Assembly: GCF_030867095.1 (NCBI RefSeq)
Contig: NC_081824.1
Span: 136,677,433-136,741,432, forward strand
DNA: 64,000 bases
Origin: Alligator mississippiensis
Taxonomy: Eukaryota; Chordata; Crocodylia; Alligatoridae
Direction of reading: 5' to 3'
Below, piece by piece: positions 35,401 to 47,400 of the stretch. The notes under the pieces are model-generated. The model was not told the DNA's origin, searched no databases, and was given only the letters and a program-made list of their open reading frames with translations. Each line of letters starts with the position of its first letter. The stretch's first letter is position 1. A program made the translations under genes and the position numbers.

Positions 35401-38400
35401 GTTCTATTCCCTGTTTTGACACTGGCCTGCTGGGCTACATTCAGCAAATCACTTAATCTCCCCTGTGCCACAGCTTCCCCATCTGTAAAATAAGTATACT
35501 TCGTGCTCTGAGATCCTTGGGTGAGAAGTACTGTAAGAAGTACTTGTGCTTCTATGATAAAAATAACGTTCATAGAAGAGGGTGACTGGCCAGCTGCATG
35601 TTCAAAACGTTGCTAACGTGTCAGCATGAATTGTATGCTTGCAGTTCATGCACTAGTGTGGCTTCTCTGAGCTTAGACAATTAGCATGAGAACAATTGCT
35701 CTCGGTGATGGTCTGAACTGGGATGTTACTCTAAAGCTAAATTAAATATTAATTAGTGGTCACTGAAATATTACAGTTTAGTAGTTATTTAAATTTTTCA
35801 GGACTTGGTCATTTGGCAGTTTCCATAATTCATGCTCATGGACAATGAATTAATTCAGAGTTCCTGGAAATCTGGATACTTAGCATTTGAGGGCTAAGTT
35901 TTGACACCTCTTTCTGTGTCTTCCAGTCTGTGGACACATCTATACCAGGGATGTCAAACACATGGCCCATGGGATGGATCTGGCTTGTGAGAGGCTGGGA
36001 ACTTGAAGGAAGGACCAGCACGGGTGGGGTGCACTGCTGAGATCTAGGGTAGGGTGCCCTGTTGTGGATGCATGTTGGCAGCAGCGGGTGAGCAACAGTT
36101 CCTCACCATGTTATTGGAGGTGGGTCTGGATCAGGGCCATGAAGTTCCTTGGGGTCTAGATTCAGCCCACAAGGAGCTCCACCACAGTCTGGATCTGGCT
36201 TGAGGGGCCTGACAAGTTTGACAGCCCTGGTTTACTCTGCAATGGCAGCAGCATATTGTAGACATAACCAAGCTAGCTGCAAACTAGCACAGGTGTTGGC
36301 AGCAGTCTGGTTGCAGTGTCCTGGGACTTAGGATGGGTTGCAAGACTTTCTGAGATGATGGGTCACTAAACAAACAGTTAGCCAACACTAAACTGCTTGT
36401 GTCCTGGCTAAACTGCCTCTTTGCATTGCTGTGTTGACATACCCTGAATTGATACGTGTATGCCTTTGTCTACATTTATCCAGTCACAATGGATGACTTC
36501 AGTAAAGTTTGCTTACCATTTGAGGAAACATTTAGAGATCAAGTAACCTATGCTTTGCCTATCCCAGAGGTGATGTGAACAGACTTTGACAACAATTTGT
36601 TAGGGAAGCTTTTAGTAGGAGATTATCAACTTGCATTTATATAATTAGTGTGGTTTAGGACAAGAGACTCTTATAGGTTTAATAATAAGTACATAGAGGA
36701 ATTACTTTACCTATCTCTCATATGCTTCTATCTGTGGATTGGAACAAGGCAATTTAACAGAGGAACTGCATGTTGAATGGGGGACAGTAGAAAAGGCTGT
36801 CCCTCATAGAAACTACTGTAGAATGTTACTTTTATGTTAATTGCAGCTTAGCTGAAGTGTTCTTATTTTTGCTCTTACGAAAACAGCTATTGGATTGTAC
36901 TGATGCAAGTCATAGGATGTCTGTTTTTGCACCTGCCAAAGTTAGTGACCTTTAGAACAAATCTGATATAGATGCTAGGGAGAATTGCCAATATGTCAGT
37001 CTGACTTGGGGTTTTAGTACAGTTCAGGTGATAGAACAGTGTGGCTCTGGTGAGTTTAAACTCTGGCAGGTTCACAGCAAATGGCTTCAGAGATTGTGGT
37101 TGAAGCCTGCAGGCTCATTTTAATGCCAGTAATCTGTTAATTTAGATACCTAATGGTTAGTTTGGTATCACTATGTTACAATGTGTAAAGTTCTTCATTG
37201 AAATCTACAGTTCCAGGGTCAAAACTGTTGCAGCTTGGCCTATGGCTGTAGTAATGTTGTAATGAAAAGTTTGGCAGTAATTTAAAAAGAACACACATTA
37301 TCTAAGAGAGAGTCTGACTGAGAATTGTAAGAATTCCTTTCTACTTCTGAAGCTGAAAATAAAATAAATGCAGACAAGAAGATGGAAAGGATGTTTTGTG
37401 TGTCCCAGTAAGTAAGTAGATTACTAGTCTGGCATGCTCTGGAAATCTTGGGATCATCGCATTTAAATACCCTCTCTAGAGCAACTAGAGTGGTCTTACT
37501 CTGGAATCAGAGGTTGTGTCTTCATGTTCATTAATGCACCATAGTTATGGCACATGCCCAGAGAGTATGGTCAGAATTGCTAGTTTCCCAAATTGGAAAG
37601 ATTATTGATAGGCGTGCACTGAAACATTTTCTTGGCCAATACCAATGGCCAGTTATTATCCAGCCATATTGGCTGGTACCAGTCTGATAGCCAACGTACA
37701 GGAATGCATCTTGGCAGTTTGGAGAGTAGTCTCCTGTTAGTAAGTCTGTGGGGCAGAAGGAGGCGGGGGCAGATTGTGGGTCCCACAGTGAGGGAGAGAG
37801 TGGGGCAGGGGCAGGCGCTGCCCATCCAGGGGGGTGAATACGACCCCACAAGTGGCTCATGGAGGGGTGAAGAGCAGGGGCGGCTCCTGCTGCGCACAAC
37901 CCCAGGGGAGGCATGGGAGCATGTGCCACCCTGGACATGTGCTGGGTGGAGGCGGGTTGCCCACTGCAGGCTTGGTGCTAGGGGCTGCGCTAGCCTCTTC
38001 CTGGCATGGGGGCTGGGCTGGGGCTGTGCTTGGGGCAGGTAGAGGTGGTGCTGGGAGGAGTGGCTATGGGATGAACTATAGCTGCTCCAGAATTCCCCAT
38101 AGCCACCCCTCTTAGTGCCACCCTTGCCTGCCCTGCCCCAACCATAGCCCAGCTCCCTTGTTGGGAAGAAGTTGGCATGGCCCCTAGCCCTGAGCCTGTA
38201 GCAGGCAGCCTGCCCCCACCCCATGCACAAATATGGGGGGCAAATGCCCCCTGGATGAGCCGTCTTCAGCTCTGTTCCACTCCAGGGGTTGTATTTACTG
38301 CCCTGGCTGGGCAGCCCCTGCACCACTCCCTCCCTCACTGTGGGGGGGGCTTGATCTGCCCCCCCATACCCCTTCCATCCCCCATGCCTCTTCCCCCCAC

Positions 38401-41400
38401 AGACTTACCAGCCAGATGCTGCTCTCCAAGCTGCTGGGCTGCATTCCTGGCTGCATGCATGCTGTGCACGTGTAGGCAGCATTTACTGGTGACATTATTG
38501 GCTACACCAGCCAAAAAAACCCAATGGCCAATAATGTTAATTTTCCTTTTATCGGTGCCAATCTGATACATCAGTGTACCTCTAATTATTGACGATTTTC
38601 CTCCTACAATTATAGTAAAAATGTATTCTCCCCTCCCCCAGCCCCCATTTATTTAGTAGTTTTATCCATAGATTTAGAGCTTTCATGGAACACAGCAGAA
38701 GCAAATGACAAAGTTGGTATGGAGCTGTTGACCCTAAAGCCACCCTGTGTGGATGTTTCTCCCCCCTGGCTTCATCATTTTTTCTAGGTTCTTTGCTGTT
38801 CTCCTGTACTTAGCTCAGGACTGCATTAAATTTAATCCCACTTCTTTATCTAGCTTAGTCATTATTGATAAGCATGGCATAGGCACACAATTTAGCTTGT
38901 TACCAGCACAGATGCCAGTGTCCATGTGTGCCTATTACATTTGTTCTGTGCAATGTCGAAGCATGTGCCTCGCTTACTGTTGCGTTCATCCCAGCTGTCC
39001 ATGTGCCTAGCACTTGGAAACCCACCTAGGAAGTGGTGTATGTGTGGATCATTTGACACTCGCCTTTTGTGAGGTGTCCAGAAATGATCGAGGCATGTAT
39101 GACTGTTCCAGGTGAATAGTGTGTTCAGAACAGGGGAGCCTAATGTTGCACAGGGGAGCATCTCTAAACTGCAGCCAAGGTTCTTGTCTGATGGCAATAA
39201 GAGGTGCACCGATGCATCGATCCCATATCAGATCAGCACTGATTTGAAGAAAATTGAGAGTATTGGCAGTTGGCTCTCTTTGTCTGACGTGGCTGATAAA
39301 TGCCACATGCATGCATATAGTCACAGTGCAGCATGCAGGCGGCAAGGAATGCAGCTTGGCAGCATGGAGAGCAGCTGGGTCTGGCTGTTAAGTCTGATTT
39401 GGGGGAAGGGGCATGGTGGGGGGGGGCGCAGATCGAGGCCCTTGCAGTGAGGGAGGGAGTGGGGCTGGCAGCGGGGCGGGTGGGGCGGGGCATGGGACAG
39501 AGCCGTGACTTGTCCAGGAGGCGTGGGGGGGGAGGGGGGGAGATCCTGTTGCTGGATGCACCCTGGGAGGGCATGGGGGGCATGTGCCCCCCCAGATCTG
39601 CGTGCAGAGCAGGGTGGGCTACTGTTGTGCCTGGGGCTGTGCTGGGCTCTTCCCGGCAGGGCTGGGCTGCACTCAGGGTGGGCGGTGGCAGTGCTGGGAA
39701 TGGAGGTTGCAGGGCTAGAGCCACCCCAAAATTCACCCTAGCCACCGCTCTTAGTGCTGCTGCTGTGTGCTCTGAGTGCAGCTTGGCCTAACCCCCCTCT
39801 GGGAAGAGCCCAGCGCAGCCCTGGCCCCAGTCTGCAGCGACAGCCCCACACAGATCCAGGAGCACACGCTCCCTATGCCCTCCTGGGGTGCGTGCACGCA
39901 GTGGTGGGAGCCATCCCTCCCACCCTACACCCCCCGGACAAGGGGCTCCATTTTGTGTCCTGCCCCGGCTGTGTAGTGCTTGCCCCTCCCCCAGCTCCAT
40001 TCCCTTCCTCACTGCAGGGGCCTTGATCTGCCCCCTCCACACCCCTTCCCTCCCCCGTTGCCTCTTTCCCCATAACAGATTTATCAAAGCCAGATGCCAC
40101 TCTCCAAGCTGTGGGGCTGCATATCGGCTGATGAGGCTCATTAAAAATCTGCCATTGGTACTGGCCCAAAACATCTCTTGGTGCACCTCTAGTAGGAATA
40201 ACGTGGTGTCGCTGGAGGACCTCTCTATTGGACCTGACAATTAACAATAGAAGTACTGAAATGGGTAGCCATTGCAGAGTGAAAGCAAATGACTCCTGTT
40301 GAGCTGCAAACCTTTTGTAATCAGTTCATCATTGGAAAGAGTATTGGGCAGATTTACAGTGCTACGGAGAGGCTTTCCAACTTCATGTAATGACGAGGTA
40401 TGCGAAAATTATCGAGGAGTTTCAATGAATGCATTTTCCTAATTGTGGTTGTGCATTTGCTGGTATGCACGTGCCCATATTCTGCCTAACCCCTAGAGCC
40501 AAGGAGCTGGTAGCAAGTGCAAGATGCATGGCACCAGGGTTCTGGGGTGACTAGGTTTACGTGCTTGGTTGAGTTGGAACTTTCTCCCCTCTTACCTTGA
40601 GAGTCATCAGTGGTATTTCTGCTCTCCTGCCTTACTGATGACCCCATCTATCTACTACGGCTACTGTGGGAGAGGTATGTTGGGGAAGGTGGTTGGAGCA
40701 CAGAATTGGCTTCTGAAAGGGGAGAGGAAGGGATGCTGATGCCTTTGTTTGGCCTCCCAGTAGTTATAAGCTGGGATGTAGTGACTATCTGAGTGTTTTC
40801 ACGTGGGTTGTTCTGCCCAGAAAAAGGGGTTTTCTGTGCAATGAAACCTGTCAGTTGCAGGAGTTAAGTGATGTACAATCATTACACAGGAACGAAGGTG
40901 TTATTCATAGTCTCTTACACACTCAGATTCCCCCCACATTACTGGCACACTAGCAAACTGCAACTTTTATCAAGCTGGACTGCTGTGTTTGCTTGCTTTC
41001 ATTACCAACTACCCAGGCTTTGGGGTTTGAAATCAGTCTTTTTCAGAATGCTGAATAAACTTTTATTTTCAATTCACAAAAAAAATGGTAAAATTGGCTT
41101 TGCTCCCTTTTTGCTTTTTTCTTCCTGACAGTGGCAGAAGAGGAATGGCATTAATGGGGGTCCTTCCTGGTGCTCTGACTCAACTGCATGGCTTTTCGTT
41201 TAAGGCAACATACATAAGTATTTTTAAAATACCCCAGTGTAGAGGAAAGTGGTGTTCCAGTGGTGCTCTACTTGCTAGAGAGGCAGTAACTTATACTGGA
41301 GACTTTCAAAAGTCTGGTTCCACCACTCCCCATTATGAAATTGGAGAGGCCTTTTGAATTTTGAGGGTGTAATTTAATTTTTGCTTTTCAGCTGAACCCA

Positions 41401-44400
41401 GATATCCAGCTGAAATTTCTGCTGATGGGGACAAACTTACCTTTGTCAGTTCCCAAGAGTGGCAGAAGATCTGAGAATATTGGCTGTATACTAGAGCAGG
41501 AGTCAGCAAACTGCAGCCTTGCAAGCCACAACCAGCCAGTGAAGCCATTGGATCCAGCAGCCTGAGGAGCCAGAGGGCTTTGCCTGTGCCCATGCGCCTG
41601 CTCACATTGAGCAGGGAGGAGCTGTGCTCAGGCTGGGCAGCTTTCAGCTGTGCCTATATAGCAGCTAGAAGGTGAGGGATTGGGAGAGGGGGGAAGTAGC
41701 AACGGTGCAGGCTGAGCTCCCAGGTGCTTGGCTTCAGCCTGGGTGCAGGGAAAGGCCTCCACTGGTGACATGTCCCCAAAGCTGCCCTGATCATAGCCAG
41801 GTTGTTCTGGTCTGTGGCTTGAAAAGGTTGCCAATTTTTGCGCAAGAGTGAATCTCTGCCAGTTACTGCATCTGAGTTCTCTTTTCCTGTTCAGAGACCT
41901 GAGCTTCAGCTCTTCAGGCCCCTGTTGAGTACCAGGGTGCTGGAAAGGACATTTTCAAACGAGGTTTGCCAACAGGACACTTCCATACTACTGTGGTTAC
42001 TCATGGCATACTAACACATCCTGCAGTAAATTCCCAACCCTTTTCCCCGGGTACCTGAAACAGTACAGAAGATACTGTTCTGATGGGAGAAGACGGGGTG
42101 CTTGTCAGTTGGAGAGCCTGTCATCTGGATAAGAACACTTGAGAATTGCCTCCAAGGGACCTGGTGGCACTGCTGATGGGTGGGGATGATGATGAAGGGT
42201 TTTATTGGGTGTTCCCTAATAGTTTGCAGCCCTAGTTAGTTCTGACTGTGTGTGGAGTTCATCCTGTTCCTGGCAATAAAGACCATCTAATTTAAGTTTT
42301 CACACCAGGCAGAGGCTTAGAAATTAGGAAATTGGTACTGTTTGTTTGTCCCTCGGCCACAGAATTACAGAACCAGCAGGGAACGATGACATGTCCTGGG
42401 TTGGGAGAAGATTTTGCAGCTGAAGGGGTGGAGTGTCAGCTGTTTTCAAGCACCTGCTTGTTTTCCATCAATAGTAAAAAAGAATTGTTTGGCACCGATC
42501 ATGGCATCATAAGGAACATGTGTATGCACTGGATTGCTTGTGCTGTGTTCCTTTGTTCCATTTGCTCCTTGCTGCTGCTGTGGTCTGCTGAGTGCTGGGG
42601 GCAGTGATATGTTATGGCTTTGGGCACTTAGCTGAACAAAGTTCTTAGAATTACTAGATTAGCCCCATGGCATGTTAACAGGCAGATAGAATGGTTATAA
42701 ATGCTGTAATATCTTTCCTGTAGATAAGTTTTGGTGCTCTTCCTACTCCATGACTTCCTAGTGTGTGTTTGTGTGGCTGGCCAGGTCATGTGGCAAAAAT
42801 GTGGTGGGGAGGGGTTAGCATAGTAGAAGGGAACATGAAGTTCGTTTAAAAAAAAAAAAAAAAGGCCCAAACTCAGCATGTAGTAAGTTTGGCCAATCAC
42901 AGGAAACCTTTGCAGGAATGTAGAAAGCTTAGGAATCCTGCACCATCTCTGGTTCCTACTATCTACTGGATACAAAAATCATGGACTTAATATTGACTTT
43001 GGATTTATGACACATTACAACCTGCGTGACATCTGACACCCCAGATATGCTTGTTGTAAATTTGCTTCTTTTCTACCTTGGAGAACACATAACATCAGCA
43101 GAGTCTCCCTATGCCTGATGATGGGCGTTTGTGCCCGAAAGCTTGCAAAGAACTTTTTTCCAATTTCTTACTTGGTCTAATAAAAGATATCGCATCTACC
43201 CAAAGAACCTTGTCTGCCTATGTGCTTAGACCAACACAGCTACAACCAACATCTCTGCTTCCTAGCTCCTAGTAGTGAGAAGGTGGGGAGCTGGCCCCCT
43301 GGGCAAGGTGCTTTGAATTAAAAAAACCCCATAACCCTCTGACTGGCAGTGCAGAAATGAGGGGTGGCCAGCACCCTCCTTTTTGCACTCAGTAGAAAGG
43401 GAAGGGGCAGGGAACTGTAGCAGCTGAAAGAGAACAAAGCCTTGCAAACATACCTTCCAGCAGTCCCAATGCAAACGCCTTTGGCTGTCCTGCCAATGCA
43501 TAGCGCTTTGCTCAGCATCAGAGCCTCCCTTTGGTACAGGCAGGAGGAAGGAACAGTCTCCTTGCAGATTTCTGGCATTTTGTCCAGACCAGAAAAAAAT
43601 AAGAGTTTTCTAGACTGCAGGCTGAGTAAAAGGGTAGCATGTAAAAGGATAAACATCCCTTTAGTTTTTATACTGAGGGATGGGGGGGGGGGGGATGCTT
43701 GTTAGATTGAGGGAAGAGGAGGAGGAGGAAACTGTTCACTTAACATGAAGTGGTGCCTGTGGACATGTGAGGAGGCCACTCCAACACACTGTAATTACAG
43801 TATGCCAATTAGTGTGCCCCCAGCAGCTTCTGCATCTTGAACTCAAAGCACACCACCGCCATTTTGAAGCATGGGGCACTGATGCACCAGATGTTACAGA
43901 TGCTTTAATTAGTGCCCTCCTTCTTCCCCCCACGCCCAGAACATATGTACAAATGCCTAAGGGCTTCAGTCTGTCATGGGGTAAACATGGCAGCATTAGA
44001 GAGTTTGCAAAAGATGGTGTATTGAACCTAGCCTTGGTCCTGTGATGGTCTTCTTTCCACTTTCCTGGTTCCCGGAGAAAGAAGGACTGGCTAAGAGGGA
44101 TGCATAGAGTTACCTTTAAATTGGTTTAATCCCCATAGAGTGACCTACTAATAACTGCCTTGTTCAAGGACAGCATTCCTAGTTTGAGGACAGCAAAATA
44201 TGATGGGGGAGGGGGTGTGGGGGGGGGGGGGGGAGAAAGTTCTTTTCCTATGGGTCTTCTCCCCGTTCCTCAGTCTCAGGTCTGGAAGCCAGGACAGGGA
44301 TAGTCCAGTCTGGTTCAGCTAAAGTGAGCTAACCTCATGACCTTGTTCACCTCAAGTTTTCAAGGGATTTGCATCTAGCAGTATGACAGCTAGACTATCC

Positions 44401-47400
44401 TGTTACACAGCAACCAGCAATTCTATGAAATCTCTGGCCACTTGTCTCCCTTTACCTACTGTCCCACAAAATACTCGTCACATATGGGATGGTTACTTAC
44501 TAAGCTGTGGTGTCAGATCTGGGTTATCCTAATTCATGGGATAGTTCCAGGGACAGCTGCTTAACCTTCTTAGATCTCTGTGCCTCTGGGCTCCATGTCA
44601 AAATCCCATTTGGTGCTTCCTGCTGGGGTGCCTTCTCAAGATAGGTATTTGTGACTTTCCCAGTGCCATTCAAAAATACCCTGTGTGTGTCATTCCTAAA
44701 TAAAATATAGAAAATATATAGAAATGAAAGAGCTGTCAGAAGATCATGCAGAAGAAATGTACTGTGCCACTTATTTATAAATACTGAGGAAATCTAACAA
44801 GATAAACAGTTTTGTACTGGTATAAATATATCCGTACTTGGTGCTTGCACTAAGGTGATGAAACTGGCCAAGTTAAATCATAATAGAAGCTGTATAGATA
44901 AGCTCTTAGTCTAAAGAAGGACATTTCCCTTTGATATTTTTAATATAAAGGGACATGGCCTACAGAAAAATAGCAGTTTCTGAAAAATGTGTGCTTAGGA
45001 TGAAAATTTGCAAAACAGATGCATTGGAATTATTTTTTTTCTGATCTGTTTTTATTTGTGCATGTTACAGACCTGTGGACAGTGTTACTTCTGTATAGTC
45101 AATCAGCTAGGTGTTTTCTCCCGTGTTTATTGCTTACAGCACTGTCACACTGTGAGAACTTGGACTGTGTTTGCAGGGTGCTACCATGAGAATCCTGTAA
45201 AGCTAGTTTTTGCAAACTTGCATTGTGGACAGTAACTCACTTGCAGCTCTGTTAGGCTCTGCATTTCTGCCTTAAGCATTGTGCTTATACAGGTTTATTT
45301 TTTATTTTCCCACCCCTTTTCATTCCCTAATCCCTGCCCCCACAGGAGTGAGTTGTATTCAGCTGTTTAAAACTTCACACATTGGAGCCATGTTTTAATG
45401 ATCTTATATTTATGTAGTACTTGGTAGTTTGAAAGATTGAAAGTTCTATCAATTGCCGCCTCCTTGCTTAAACAAAACTATTTGTGAGGTAGAACGTGGC
45501 CAGCTGTCCTTTGTACCTGCCCTTTGTCAAGCCTGCCTCTCCCAAAGCAGGGACAGTCCAGGGAGTCTCCTCAGCAGGCTTCCAGATGATCCTGGCTCCC
45601 TCTGGTCAAAGGAGCTGAGCTGTGTGGAGGGATGCCTGCCAGTTTACTTCTATGATACTAAGAGCAGTCATACAGGGGGTGTGAATATTACTGTCAGTGA
45701 GTGAAAAATTGTTCTTGTGAAAGCTCCAGGGCTGTTCTATGGCATTTAAAAGTCTTAAGCCTCTTTATTGAACATGTTACTGGCATGAAAACGCTATTTT
45801 GTTTTGTTTTAAGGACAACATTAACTTCCCGTTCTTACTGCAGTATGCAAAAGACTGAAACCATCTGGGGGCTAGCCGAGCTTTCTGTCACAAGTACCTT
45901 GATGCTGAATTTCAGATATATTTGTTCAATGCTTTTTATCCATTCTCAAATTGTACCAACCCCCCCACCCCCCCAATGTGCATAGAGCAGCACATTGGGC
46001 ATGTTGTGTATATAGGTTTATACCTCTTGTGGTAGATCTCTGAGATATTTAAAATAACTGGCAGCTATCTGCTTCAGAAAGATGAATCCAATAATGTACT
46101 GTCCTGTCTCATTGTCCCCTGGTGCTGTAGCCCTATGAGTAAGGGGTGCAGGTTGGAAACCTCTTTCCCTGCAAGTGCTGTGTTGAACAGTGATGAACTG
46201 GGGCAGAAGCTTTCCAGCTTTGCTTGCAGAACAGTTGGGGAGTGTCTGCTGTAACACACTTTTATACTACCTTTCTGTTTAAAATGCCGTAATATTAACT
46301 TAAGTCTAAAACCCAAGATTGTGCTGCTTACCTATGGATACATGCATCACCCTGACTAAAATGCTTCGTCTTGCTGTACTGGATTAGATTGCCAAGGTAG
46401 TTGGTGATTTATCTATCCTGTACATAAGCATTATCATTTTTAGTTGGATGCAAACCTTGATGGGATACAACAGAATTCATGTCTGTATTCCATGCAGCTG
46501 GATCCAGGCAGAATTAGGGTCTGGTGTTATATCTCATCCTGCTATGGGTGGAAACCTACTGAAATTGCATTTTGTGGAAATTGTGAAATCCAGCATTGCC
46601 CCTAAAATCTGGCAATGCCTGCGAAATCCACAGGAAGGGAAAAAAGAAAAACTTATTGAAAATTAAACACTGGCTTCCTAGAAGGAGCCAGTACTCCTCA
46701 TGGCTCTGTGGTCTGGCTGTACAGACTGCTGGCAGGAGACAGAAAGGGGTAGCCCCGCAATCTCCCCATGAAAACAGCCAGCTACCTCCTCAAGCTCGGT
46801 AGACCCCTGACTATAGTGATTAAGTTCAAGAACATGTTTACACACAAGACGTTGAAGACTGATTAAGACCACATAAATGTGTGTAAGTGTTATGATGATG
46901 ACACATGCCACTTGAGCTTTATCTTCAAACTGCACATCTGATAATCTCATAATAATCTTCATGAGTCATTTACATCACAGATAGCTGAGCTGGAATGTAT
47001 AACATACGCCCCTTCTGAGTTAGAAGTGACACTAACTCATATTTGCATCTTAAGACAGTAAAAATGCAGAAAAAAGAATGGTAGCTTTTGTAAAGTTTGG
47101 TTGGTTTTGTTTTTTATTTTATTTTTTTTCAAATGCATGTGGCTTGAAAGAATTTATGCTACCCCAGTAAAACAGTCTCCCTGGTGGCTTCTTTGCAATG
47201 GAAATTGTTTATAACGCTTTTATTGAGGAACAACTGTTTTATTCCATTTTTATACAACCCACCACTGATTAATAATTTGTGCTTTTAATTGTTCCCTCCA
47301 GGTTGGCACCAATGCGGCTATACACACTGTCCAAGCGGCACTTTGTCCTAGTCTTTGTTGTATTCTTTATTTGCTTTGGTTTGACAATCTTCATTGGAAT

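Noticed and set aside
37580..38338. 252-codon open frame on the minus strand
   Set aside because: It lies across the left terminus and interior of a fold-back hAT element with an exact 8-bp target duplication. It resembles no transposase or other protein.
39200..40191. 8-bp target duplication for the second fold-back element
   Set aside because: Candidate flanks (ggcaataa and ggaataac) are similar but not adjacent to matching termini, so I did not claim it.
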